The position numbers and the translations under genes are program-made. Source: an uncultured Acetatifactor sp. (lineage in GTDB: Bacteria > Bacillota > Clostridia > Lachnospirales > Lachnospiraceae). From it: a DNA stretch of 24,064 nt. How positions within the stretch are numbered: position 1 is the stretch's first letter; every line of letters begins with the position of its first letter. Location of the stretch: positions 1-24,064 of the forward strand of contig CAJUAP010000061.1 of the NCBI GenBank assembly GCA_910584435.1, given 5' to 3'. This document shows positions 7,081 to 14,908 of the stretch, in pieces. The notes under the pieces were generated by a model, which was given only the letters and a program-made list of their open reading frames with translations, did no database searches and was not told the DNA's origin.

Positions 7081-8751
7081 CTATACTTCTTTTCCGTTGC
7101 ACATCTGGATTACTCTGTCAGCAAATGCCGCTTCTTCTTCACGGTGGGTAGTGTAAATAACGGTAGCCTTGCTGCTTCTGATATAGTTCATTAATCTTTC
7201 GGCGTGTTCCCTGTCCAGGGACGCTGTGGGCTCGTCAAGAAGAATAAGTTTCGCATTGCTGTTGGATAGGGCTCTGGCGGCATTCACTCTCTGCTGTTCC
7301 CCTCCTGAAAGCTGGGATACGGAAGAAATTTCGCGGTCTGAAAAATCAGAGACCCCTGTGGCATTTTTTATTTTTTCCAGGTTTATCTCACTAAAACTGC
7401 CCATTGAAATATTTTCGTCAATGGTAGTTTCATAAAGCTGGGAAGCGGAGGGCATATATGAGAAAATACCGTTTTCTCTAAAATATTCAGTATCATCTGC
7501 CGGGGATTTGCCAAACAGCGTTATACTGCCGGATGTGGGAGAATACATTCCCATAATACAGCGAAGCAATGTAGATTTTCCGCTGCCGTTTTCACCCATT
7601 ACTGCAATATGCTCCCCTTCCTTTATACTTAAATTGATGTCCGACAGAATTATTCTGCCCTCTGTTTCAAAACATAACCTGTGAATTGCCAGGGCGCAGT
7701 TACTGCCATAATTTTGAGATTTTTGGGAATGTATTTCTTCCCGAGAATGTCTTTTTTCTCTGGAATGCCCTTCTTCCCTGGAAGAAATACATTCCCTGGT
7801 AAGGCTGAAGAGCTCCCTGCCATTGTCAATTGGTACGGTATTATATGGGATATATGCTGCCATCTCTTGGATATTTTGCGCTTGATTTCCTGATTCTTCC
7901 ATAATACTTTTAACGGAAGCCAGATTTCCTCCTGCTATTTTTACACTGCCGGGCAGAAATCCTAAAACAGGATAAATAAATCCGCTTACCAGTTCGCTGA
8001 TTACTTTTTGAAGGGAAATATAGAGATTATTCTTTTTAAGCTGTTCCGTTTGAACATGGAAAATATCCTTTCTGGTTTGGTCAAAACGGCTTTTTATTAT
8101 GCTTTGCAGGTTGTTCATATTAATAAAATCTGCCTTATACATAAGTTCTTCGATATTTTCATTTTTTACAGCTTCAAAACCCTGGAGTTGGGAGGCATAT
8201 GTTTCGGATATGCCATGGATCTTTTTTCCGGCAATAACCGTGATACCTATATGAGCGAGAATAAAAAATGAAGCTGTAAAATGAACATGAATCGATAATA
8301 TCAACAGAACGCCTATTACGATCACACTGATTACACATCTGATAATCATAACCCATAATGAGAGAGCGGAGTCGGTAAATGCGGTAATATTCTGAAGCAA
8401 ATCTTCATCCTTGTATTTTGCTTCCCTTTCACCGTAGGGCAGCGCAAACAGATCCTTGTACAAATCCGCTGATCCTCTGTAAATAAGGTTTGCGCACAAT
8501 ACATTTCCATATACATTTATCATGTAATCCAGTGTAAGCATGAGGAAAGCTGCCATAATTATCAGAAAAATCATCAAAGGAGTCACACTCATGCCGCTTT
8601 CTATTCTGCCGATAATAAATTGTATCATGAAGGGTGCAGCTAAAGGCAGTGCAAAGAATGTGATAGAAAATATTATCAGCAAAGCAGCAAATTTCAGCTT
8701 ATGATTTTTTAAAATTATGGCTGTGGATTTCAGTCTGTTTAACATTTTCAT
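7081..8751 (-). CDS. ABC exporter half-transporter (membrane + ATPase), second of pair
   Basis: A 556-aa fused exporter subunit. Hydrophobic spans lie at about 22-46, 57-80, 132-153, 157-175 and 252-268. The nucleotide-binding domain has Walker A GENGSGKST (386-394), signature LSGGE (481-485), Walker B LILLDEPTA (502-510) and switch H536. Two oddities are visible. The Q-loop glutamine position (YVPQ in relatives) reads YMPS. The expected sixth membrane helix seems missing: after VKIAGGNLA the sequence passes straight to SVKSIMEESGNQ, a post-helix segment. A hexapeptide array (SREEGH, SREKRH, SREEIH, SQKSQN) fills the linker at about 324-347. Its start overlaps the upstream subunit by 4 bases, so the two form an operon and probably a heterodimer. 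The substrate is unknown; no precursor peptide or modifying enzyme is adjacent. Confidence 0.9.
   Translation of the reverse strand: MKMLNRLKSTAIILKNHKLKFAALLIIFSITFFALPLAAPFMIQFIIGRIESGMSVTPLMIFLIIMAAFLMLTLDYMINVYGNVLCANLIYRGSADLYKDLFALPYGEREAKYKDEDLLQNITAFTDSALSLWVMIIRCVISVIVIGVLLILSIHVHFTASFFILAHIGITVIAGKKIHGISETYASQLQGFEAVKNENIEELMYKADFINMNNLQSIIKSRFDQTRKDIFHVQTEQLKKNNLYISLQKVISELVSGFIYPVLGFLPGSVKIAGGNLASVKSIMEESGNQAQNIQEMAAYIPYNTVPIDNGRELFSLTRECISSREEGHSREKRHSREEIHSQKSQNYGSNCALAIHRLCFETEGRIILSDINLSIKEGEHIAVMGENGSGKSTLLRCIMGMYSPTSGSITLFGKSPADDTEYFRENGIFSYMPSASQLYETTIDENISMGSFSEINLEKIKNATGVSDFSDREISSVSQLSGGEQQRVNAARALSNSNAKLILLDEPTASLDREHAERLMNYIRSSKATVIYTTHREEEAAFADRVIQMCNGKEV
7727..7798 (-). 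repeat. 18-bp tandem repeat, four units, inside ABC gene
   Basis: Four 18-bp units at 7727-7744, 7745-7762, 7763-7780 and 7781-7798. The first three start GAATG, and the last is diverged. They encode hexapeptides with consensus SREExH in the linker before the ATPase domain. The sequence TGGAATGCC at the junction of units 2 and 3 recurs in the array of the partner gene. Confidence 0.8.
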
Positions 8752-10439
8752 GCATCTATTCCTCCCATATTGATAATTTTTACAGAATCTTGGGAATGAA
8801 AATCAAAATCCGTGTGTGAGGACATGATAAGTATCTGGGATTTTTCTTTGATTTGTGCAAGGAGTTTTCCCAATATCTCCCTGCGTGAATCAGGGTCTAT
8901 TGCGGAGAAACTTTCATCGGAAATGATTACATCATAATCTCCGTAAAAGGCTCTGGCAAGACATATTCTCTGCTGTTCTCCTGAAGACAGATTAAGCGTG
9001 GATATATGGGTGTCTATACCATTTTGAAATTTGGGAATCAGATTGTTTAATCCTGTCTGCTCCAATGCATCATTGAGCTTCACTTCATCAGCATCTTGAA
9101 ACATTGTGATGTTTTCTTTCAGAGTGCCTGAAATAAGCTGCGGCTCCTGGCTCAAATATAAAATTCTATCCCAGAAGGAGTTTTCTTTCATATTTTTCAG
9201 ATTTTTACCGTTGCAGATGATATTTCCTTGATAGCTTTTTAAAATATCTGCAAAAATTTTCAGCAGAGTGGATTTACCGCAGCCTGATGCTCCCTGTAAA
9301 ATCAAACATTCTCCTGATTGTAAGTTCAAATTTATATTTTCAAAGAGATTTTTTCCCTGAAATGCTTTACTTTCATGGAATGTTTTACTTTCATGGAATG
9401 CTTCGTTTCCATGGAATGCCTCGTTTCCATTTTCATAGGCAAAGCTTACATTTTGTACTGAAATTGAAGTGATTTTTGCCGTATCTTCAAATCCATCCAA
9501 AGCTTCGGCCTGCGGGGTCAGCAAAGTATTTATTCTGCTGTCCATACCCTTAAGCTGCTGATAATCTGAGATACAGGCGGGAATTTGATACAGAGTATTG
9601 GTCAAAGATCCCACAGCTGCCAAAAGCACAATGAAATCGCTGATTTCAATGCTGCCCCTGGAAACTCCGTATCCCCCGATCATCAGTACAACGCAGGTAT
9701 TCAAAATTGTGTTTGCCGTACCTAAAATTCTCTGCATTGTCATTGTGCTTAAAATTTTACCCTGATCCATTTTATAATCTTCAATTTCTTTTTGATAGGG
9801 TTTTATCACCCTTTCACCGTTGAGGACATAGGCAGCTTCACGATTTCGGACCAGCTCCGCATTGTGGTTATAAATTGCGCCCATATGAAAATAAAGTTTT
9901 TCATTCTGTTCCGGCAGTTTTCTTCCCCTGCAGGCGCTGATTGAAATTGCCGCCAGGGATAGGAAAAGGGTCAGAGCCAAAAGCCAGGGCTGAATCCTAA
10001 GGACATAGATACTTGTCAGAATTACTGAGACAGCAGTTCCTGTTATTTTCAGCAGAAATTCTGAAAGCTGTCCGGAATATGTAAAAATATCATTTCGCAT
10101 AATGGGCAGCATTTTTTCGGTATTTTCACTGTTTTTATAATTTGAATTAAGCCAAATGTCCACAGCATTCTGCTCCAGTGATTCTATCAGCCGCTGCTTT
10201 ATTGTCAGAGCCTTGCTGTTTTGAACGCAGAGAAGCAGCGCCGATATCATTACGCTTACTGAAAATACTGCAAATACGCCCCATATTCTGCTCACATTTT
10301 TTGTTAAAACGCTGTCTGCCAAAAGCCTTATGCATTCCAGATAAATGATACTCAGACCTGAGCCCAGACAGACGGCAAGTCCCGCTGTAAACAAGCTGCC
10401 GGAAGATTTTTTCAGTATGTTTTTGGATGCGGTATTCAT
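8748..10439 (-). CDS. ABC exporter half-transporter (membrane + ATPase), first of pair
   Basis: A 563-aa exporter subunit with about six hydrophobic spans in residues 15-290 and a C-terminal ATPase. Walker A GASGCGKST is at 383-391, the Q-loop glutamine at Q431 (YLSQEPQ), the signature variant LSSGE at 484-488, Walker B VIISDES at 504-510 (D508, E509), and the switch histidine at H542. The linker carries hexapeptides GNEAFH, GNEAFH, ESKTFH, ESKAFQ at about 338-361. ATG at 10439 is preceded on the minus strand by GGAAAGGGAAG. It is the promoter-proximal gene of the pair and overlaps the downstream subunit by 4 bases. With its partner it should form a heterodimeric exporter; the cargo cannot be told from context. 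The pair is AT-richer than the flanking glycosidase genes and lies in the opposite orientation to everything else here. Confidence 0.92.
   Translation of the reverse strand: MNTASKNILKKSSGSLFTAGLAVCLGSGLSIIYLECIRLLADSVLTKNVSRIWGVFAVFSVSVMISALLLCVQNSKALTIKQRLIESLEQNAVDIWLNSNYKNSENTEKMLPIMRNDIFTYSGQLSEFLLKITGTAVSVILTSIYVLRIQPWLLALTLFLSLAAISISACRGRKLPEQNEKLYFHMGAIYNHNAELVRNREAAYVLNGERVIKPYQKEIEDYKMDQGKILSTMTMQRILGTANTILNTCVVLMIGGYGVSRGSIEISDFIVLLAAVGSLTNTLYQIPACISDYQQLKGMDSRINTLLTPQAEALDGFEDTAKITSISVQNVSFAYENGNEAFHGNEAFHESKTFHESKAFQGKNLFENINLNLQSGECLILQGASGCGKSTLLKIFADILKSYQGNIICNGKNLKNMKENSFWDRILYLSQEPQLISGTLKENITMFQDADEVKLNDALEQTGLNNLIPKFQNGIDTHISTLNLSSGEQQRICLARAFYGDYDVIISDESFSAIDPDSRREILGKLLAQIKEKSQILIMSSHTDFDFHSQDSVKIINMGGIDA
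9361..9432 (-). repeat. 18-bp tandem repeat, four units, inside ABC gene
   Basis: Units at 9361-9378, 9379-9396, 9397-9414 and 9415-9432, each beginning AATG. The first two differ at one base (AATGCTTTACTTTCATGG against AATGTTTTACTTTCATGG). They encode GNEAFH- and ESKTFH-type hexapeptides. The unit resembles that of the array at 7727-7798, but the frame relative to the shared core is shifted by one base. Confidence 0.85.
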
Positions 10440-10659
10440 TTTTGTTCTTCCCTTTCCTGGTATAATAAAATGCCTGCCTTTACTAAAAATTTATCATAAA
10501 ACGCAATAGGATGCAACTATGAAAATCTCCATCGTCAAGGGTTGTTATTATTCACTCCGTTTAAAGCAGCGAATATTCTGAAGCGACAGCGGATTATTTG
10601 TGTGAAGCGTGCTTTCTTTCACGAAACGCCTCGCGATACCACAGAGGCAGATTACAGGA

Positions 10660-10732
10660 CTTTCACAGTAAACCTCCATGCATCCCGTCCGCGCCGCTAT
10701 GCATGAAAGTAAGGCAATATGCTTTCACAGTA
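10660..10732. repeat. Short direct and inverted repeats in the divergent intergenic region
   Basis: Between the divergent genes (10440-10842), CTTTCACAGTA occurs at 10660-10670 and 10722-10732. Between these copies lies the inverted repeat CATGCAT (10677-10683) / ATGCATG (10699-10705). They sit 40-110 bases upstream of the GH31 promoter and could be regulator sites. No T-run follows, so the hairpin is not a terminator. The rest of this 400-base interval shows no gene. Confidence 0.4.
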
Positions 10733-10771
10733 CACAATTGCAATGTCTGCTGGTATGGCTGCAAAAGACAG

Positions 10772-10800
10772 TTGCCATTTTGAGAAAATATTAGTATCAT
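10772..10800 (+). promoter_or_regulatory. Promoter of the GH31 gene
   Basis: TTGCCA (10772-10777) and TATCAT (10795-10800) are separated by exactly 17 bp. The -10 box ends 42 bases before the start codon. Confidence 0.65.
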
Positions 10801-10842
10801 GAAGAAAAAAACAGGACGAAAGGCAGGACGAGGAGGAAGCGT

Positions 10843-13170
10843 ATGAAATATCACAACGGCTGCTGGCTGCTTAAGGAAGGTTATGGAAGCTTTTCCCCAC
10901 AGCAGGTTTATGAGGTGACAAAGAAGGATACGGAGGTCATATTGTGTGCGCCCACATCGCGTATTTCTCATAAGGGAGATACCCTGGGCGGAATTAATCT
11001 CACACTGCGCATCACGGCGCCTTTACCGGAGGTAATACGGGTACAGGTATATCATCACAAGGGTGTGCGGAAAAAGGGACCGGAATTTGAACTGAATCTG
11101 TCCGGCGGCAGGAAGCTGGAGGTTTCGGAGGAAGGCGGAATCCTGACGGTGGTAAACGGGCATGTGAGTCTGAAGGTTGATATGGAACATTGGTCCATGC
11201 GCTATGAGAGAGACGGGAAGCTGCTGACAAAGAGTACGGGCAGGGATCTGGCTTATCTGAAAGAAAACTGGACGGGAGCGGCTTACGACAGACAGGGGAA
11301 TGCCTATATGTGCCAGCATCTGGGGCTTTCCGTGGATGAACTGATTTACGGCCTGGGGGAGCGGTTTACGCCTTTCGTGAAAAACGGCCAGTCCGTGTCC
11401 ATCTGGAATGAGGATGGGGGGACCAGTACAGAGCAGTCCTACAAAAATATACCATTTTATCTTTCCAACCGGGGATATGGCGTGTTCGTGAATCATCCGG
11501 AGAAGGTGGAGTTTGAGGTGGCCACGGAACAGGTCAGCAAGGTGGGATTTTCCGTCAGGGGGGAGTGCCTTGATTATTTTCTGATCAACGGGCCTGCCAT
11601 GAAGGAGGTATTGGAGCGCTATACGGATCTGACAGGAAAGCCTTCCCTGCCTCCGCAGTGGACTTTCGGCCTGTGGCTCTCCACATCCTTTACCACGAAT
11701 TATGATGAAGACACTGTTATGAGCTTTATTGATGGTATGCAGGAGAGAGGGATTCCGCTTTCCGTATTCCATTTTGACTGCTTCTGGATGAAGGAGTTTC
11801 ACTGGACGGATTTTGTATGGGATGAGAGGGTATTTCCCGACCCGGAGGGAATGCTGAAGCGCATTAAGGCAAAGGGCATAAGGGTCTGCGTCTGGATTAA
11901 TTCCTATGTGGGACAGGAGTCTGTGCTGTTTGACGAGGGTATGGAAAAGGGATATTTCCTGAAGCGTGAAAACGGTGATGTATGGCAGTGGGATATGTGG
12001 CAGCCGGGACTGGCAATTGTGGATTTCACCAATCCCGAAGCCTGCAGATGGTATCAGGAGAAATTGGAGCATCTGCTGGATATGGGGGTTGACTGTTTTA
12101 AGACCGATTTCGGCGAGCGGATTCCTGTGGATGCGGTGTATTACAATGGCGCAGATCCGGTGAAGATGCATAATTTCTACACATATCTCTATAACAAAGC
12201 GGTCTATGAGGTATTGGAGAAGAAGCGGGGGAAGCAGGAGGCGGTGCTTTTTGTGCGTTCCGCTACGGCAGGAGGCCAGAAGTTTCCCGTACATTGGGGA
12301 GGAGACTGCTGGTCGGATTATGAATCCATGGAAGAGAGTCTTCGGGGCGGTCTGTCACTGGTCAGCAGCGGTTTTGGATTTTGGAGCCATGATATCGGAG
12401 GCTTTGAGCAGACTTCCACACCAGATGTTTATAAAAGGTGGGCGGCATTCGGGCTGTTGTCAACCCACAGCAGGCTGCATGGAAGCCATTCTTACCGGGT
12501 TCCCTGGGTCTATGATGAAGAGGCGGTGGATGTGCTGCGTTTTTTCACGAGGCTGAAGCTGGAACTGATGCCATATCTCTACAGCTGTGCCGTAGTTACT
12601 TCCAGAACGGGGATTCCCATGATGCGCAGCATGGCGCTGGAATTTGAGGATGACTATAACTGCCGTTACCTGGACAAACAATATATGCAGGGGGATAGTC
12701 TGCTGGCAGCACCGATTTTTAATGAGGAAGGCATGGCACGTTATTATCTTCCCGAAGGAATCTGGGTCAATTATCTGACAGGTGAGGCAGCCCGGGGCGG
12801 TGTATGGAGGGAGGAACACCATGGATATCTGTCCGTACCGCTTTGGGTGAGAGAGAATAGTATTATTGCTACAGGGATGTCCTTTGAAAATGCGGATTAT
12901 GATTTCCGGGGGAATATGGAGTTTAAGGTATTTGCCCTGGGGACAAAAGCCAAAGCTGTTGTGTACCAGGGAGATAAAAAAGCGGCGGAAATCGAGCTGA
13001 TGAAAGCGGAAGGCAGGATCAGCGGGCATGTGGCCGGAGGGGCAGGATGCAGAGTGCGTCTGGTCAACTGTGTGGTATCAGAAGCGGCAGGCGTTTCCAT
13101 GGAAGTACAGGGACAGGATACGCTGCTTACGGTTCTGGAAGATGACGCGGCATTTGAGTGCAGACTGTAG
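10843..13170 (+). CDS. yicI: GH31 alpha-xylosidase / alpha-glucosidase (YicI-type)
   Basis: A cytoplasmic retaining glycosidase that removes non-reducing-end alpha-linked xylose, as from isoprimeverose or xyloglucan fragments, or glucose. It has 775 aa, close to E. coli YicI, and no signal peptide. An N-terminal beta-sandwich domain (to about 260) precedes a (beta/alpha)8 barrel starting near PSLPPQWTFGLWLS. The nucleophile is D422 in FKTDFGERIP, a motif shared with YicI, and the acid/base is D488 in HWGGDCWSDYESM. The 66-residue spacing equals that between D416 and D482 of YicI. WINSYVGQES and SHDIGGFE are further family blocks. AGGAGG at 10831-10836 supports the start. It lies upstream of a GH27 gene but has a separate promoter. 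Substrate preference (xylose or glucose) is inferred from family only. Confidence 0.95.
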   Translation: MKYHNGCWLLKEGYGSFSPQQVYEVTKKDTEVILCAPTSRISHKGDTLGGINLTLRITAPLPEVIRVQVYHHKGVRKKGPEFELNLSGGRKLEVSEEGGILTVVNGHVSLKVDMEHWSMRYERDGKLLTKSTGRDLAYLKENWTGAAYDRQGNAYMCQHLGLSVDELIYGLGERFTPFVKNGQSVSIWNEDGGTSTEQSYKNIPFYLSNRGYGVFVNHPEKVEFEVATEQVSKVGFSVRGECLDYFLINGPAMKEVLERYTDLTGKPSLPPQWTFGLWLSTSFTTNYDEDTVMSFIDGMQERGIPLSVFHFDCFWMKEFHWTDFVWDERVFPDPEGMLKRIKAKGIRVCVWINSYVGQESVLFDEGMEKGYFLKRENGDVWQWDMWQPGLAIVDFTNPEACRWYQEKLEHLLDMGVDCFKTDFGERIPVDAVYYNGADPVKMHNFYTYLYNKAVYEVLEKKRGKQEAVLFVRSATAGGQKFPVHWGGDCWSDYESMEESLRGGLSLVSSGFGFWSHDIGGFEQTSTPDVYKRWAAFGLLSTHSRLHGSHSYRVPWVYDEEAVDVLRFFTRLKLELMPYLYSCAVVTSRTGIPMMRSMALEFEDDYNCRYLDKQYMQGDSLLAAPIFNEEGMARYYLPEGIWVNYLTGEAARGGVWREEHHGYLSVPLWVRENSIIATGMSFENADYDFRGNMEFKVFALGTKAKAVVYQGDKKAAEIELMKAEGRISGHVAGGAGCRVRLVNCVVSEAAGVSMEVQGQDTLLTVLEDDAAFECRL

Positions 13171-13172
13171 CT

Positions 13173-13238
13173 GAAGATACGGACTTTTGTAATCTGCAGT
13201 CCATGGAAAATACGGGCTTCCGTAATTTGCAGTCTGCG
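13173..13238 (+). repeat. 33-bp tandem duplication after the GH31 gene
   Basis: Two units, 13173-13205 and 13206-13238, share the pattern GAAxATACGGxCTTxxGTAAT and xTGCAGTC. Unit 2 contains a perfect small hairpin, TACGG-GCTT-CCGTA. They begin three bases after the GH31 stop codon. No T-run follows, so termination here is doubtful. A short ACATTGA iteration follows at 13254-13270. Confidence 0.6.
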
Positions 13239-13272
13239 GAAAGGTATGGTTAAACATTGAACATTGAACATA

Positions 13273-13359
13273 TTGAAGGAAAACGAAATCAGGCAGAAGG
13301 CGGAGGCGCTTGCAGTTAAGCTGACACTGGAAGAGAAAATCGGAATGATACACGGCGTG
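13273..13359 (+). pseudogene. Remnant of a GH3 beta-glucosidase N-terminus
   Basis: Read from the TTG at 13273, the frame gives about 28 residues typical of the start of GH3 enzymes: RQKAEALAVKLTLEEKIGMIHG. The block LTLEEKIGMIHG is characteristic of clostridial GH3 beta-glucosidases. The homology stops at about 13356, and the frame ends at TGA 13432-13434, so the remaining roughly 700 residues of such an enzyme are gone. It suggests that a beta-glucosidase gene once lay between the GH31 and GH27 genes and was deleted. The fragment is short, but the motif is distinctive. Confidence 0.65.
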
Positions 13360-13406
13360 AGCATGCCTGGAATCTGTAGACGGGGCCGGGGAAAGTTTTT
13401 TGATAA

Positions 13407-13435
13407 TTGCTTCTTGAACTCACTTGTGCTATGAT
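13407..13435 (+). promoter_or_regulatory. Promoter of the GH27 gene
   Basis: TTGCTT (13407-13412) and TATGAT (13430-13435) are separated by 17 bp. The -10 box ends 39 bases before the preferred start codon. It lies within the decayed reading frame left by the GH3 remnant. Confidence 0.6.
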
Positions 13436-13474
13436 GAAGAGGAATTCTGGCATGGAGGAAAAGGAGGGCAATCA

Positions 13475-14722
13475 ATGATGACATTAAAGAAACCGCCCAT
13501 GGGCTGGAACAGCTGGGACTGTTACGGTGCTGCCGTCAATGAGACGCAGGTGAGAGAAAATGCAGAATATATGGCGAAGCATTTAAGAAAATACGGATGG
13601 GAGTACATTGTTGTCGATATACAATGGTATGAACCTAATGCCGTAAGCCATGAATACAATAAGGATGCGGCGCTGGTGATGGATGAATTCGGGAGGCTGC
13701 TGCCGGCCGTGAACCGCTTCCCGTCAGCAGCAGAAGGGAAAGGTTTTGGGCCGCTGGCGGAATTCGTTCATTCGCTGGGGTTGAAATTCGGCATCCATAT
13801 TTTAAGGGGAATTCCCAGACAGGCGGTACGTGAGAACACAAGGATTCAGGGGACGGATTTCCATGCCGCAGAAATTGCGGATTTCGGAAGTGTGTGTCAG
13901 TGGAATGGCGACATGTGCGGTGTTGATATGACCCGGAATGGAGCACAGGCGTACTATGATTCCATATTCCGTCTATATGCCCAGTGGGGGGTGGATTATA
14001 TAAAGGTTGACGATATTGCCCGTCCATATCACAAGGCGGAGATTGAAGCTGTTGCCAGGGCCATAGAGAACAGCGGAAGAGATATGGTGCTGAGTTTGTC
14101 TCCGGGCGCCGCGCCCATAGGGGAGGCGGAGCATCTGTCAAAATGGGCCAATATGTGGCGTATGACAGATGATTTCTGGGATAATTGGGAGCTGCTTAAG
14201 AAAATGTTTGATTATTGCCGGGAATGGTTTCCTTATGTGGGTGAAAATCATTTTCCGGATTGCGATATGCTTCCCCTGGGACGTATCAGGCTGTGCAATC
14301 ATTTCCAGGGAGAAAACACCAAATTTACCATGGATGAACAGAAGCTTTTGATGTCGCTGTGGGCAATGTTCCGTTCTCCGCTGATGTTCGGCGGCGACAT
14401 GACAAGGAATGATGCATTTACTTTGTCGCTGATGCAGAATCGGGAGATCATTCATATCAACCAGAATTCCTGCGGCGGCAGGGAGGTTTACCGCAAAGGG
14501 GATGAAATTGTCTGGGCTGCATACGGCGAGGGAGATACCATATACCTGGCTCATTTTAATGTGGGCGACAAGGAGATTGCGGTGGAATTCAATCCTGATT
14601 TTATCGGCAGAAAGGAGAAGATAAATGCATACGAAATATGGAGCGGGGAAACGCAGAAGGGAGTTCCTGGCATAAAATCAGTGATTCCGCCCCATGGCGT
14701 TAAGCTGTATCAATTGAGCTGA
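13475..14722 (+). CDS. GH27 alpha-galactosidase-like glycosidase
   Basis: A retaining glycosidase of the GH27 (clan GH-D) type, probably removing terminal alpha-galactose; 415 aa with no signal peptide. The N-terminal block PPMGWNSWDCYG is diagnostic. The barrel strand DYIKVDDI (174-181) carries the nucleophile, D179 by alignment with YLKYDNC. RMTDDFWDNW holds the acid/base, D232 or D233. FRSPLMFGGDM closes the barrel, and a beta domain follows from about 335. The start at ATG 13475 is chosen because AAGGAGGG (13461-13468) lies 6 nt before it. An in-frame ATG further upstream would overlap the promoter. Relatives in GH27 also include beta-L-arabinopyranosidases and isomaltodextranases, so exact specificity is open. 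Co-location with the YicI-type enzyme suggests degradation of plant or host oligosaccharides. Confidence 0.9.
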   Translation: MMTLKKPPMGWNSWDCYGAAVNETQVRENAEYMAKHLRKYGWEYIVVDIQWYEPNAVSHEYNKDAALVMDEFGRLLPAVNRFPSAAEGKGFGPLAEFVHSLGLKFGIHILRGIPRQAVRENTRIQGTDFHAAEIADFGSVCQWNGDMCGVDMTRNGAQAYYDSIFRLYAQWGVDYIKVDDIARPYHKAEIEAVARAIENSGRDMVLSLSPGAAPIGEAEHLSKWANMWRMTDDFWDNWELLKKMFDYCREWFPYVGENHFPDCDMLPLGRIRLCNHFQGENTKFTMDEQKLLMSLWAMFRSPLMFGGDMTRNDAFTLSLMQNREIIHINQNSCGGREVYRKGDEIVWAAYGEGDTIYLAHFNVGDKEIAVEFNPDFIGRKEKINAYEIWSGETQKGVPGIKSVIPPHGVKLYQLS

Positions 14723-14779
14723 CATCAAAAGCAGTCAGCATCCTGCCATGAGAACAGGTATTATTATGGTTTAACTAAT

Positions 14780-14820
14780 ATCAAACGAGGCTTTAGGGAA
14801 AGTCTCGTTTGATTTGCATA
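14780..14820 (+). terminator. Hairpin terminator after the GH27 gene
   Basis: The arms ATCAAACGAGGCTTT (14780-14794) and AAGTCTCGTTTGAT (14800-14813) form a long stem with one G-T pair and a 5-nt loop. The T-run after it is short, so efficiency is uncertain. It separates the glycosidase unit from the Bce-type module. Confidence 0.65.
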
Positions 14821-14908
14821 CAGGAGAATGGATTTGGCCCGCACAATGCGCATTTCATGCGGCAGGCAGGGAAACTGACATTTACAATGGAATAAAAAAG
14901 GAGACAAT

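Noticed and set aside
7727..9432. Possible CRISPR-like arrays from regular repeats
   Set aside because: The units are contiguous 18-mers without spacers, stay in frame within ABC genes, and no cas genes are present.
10461..10466. TATAAT on the plus strand near the divergent gene start
   Set aside because: No acceptable -35 box at 16-18 bp; TTGCCA-17-TATCAT at 10772-10800 is a much better promoter.
11023..12294. A 423-codon open frame on the minus strand inside the GH31 gene
   Set aside because: It lies wholly opposite a gene with perfect family motifs, its translation has no recognisable domain and is rich in His/Pro/Leu, and no ribosome site precedes it.
13424..13474. An upstream in-frame ATG for the GH27 gene
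   Set aside because: It lies within the predicted promoter and has no ribosome site. AAGGAGGG fits ATG 13475, where the family homology also starts.
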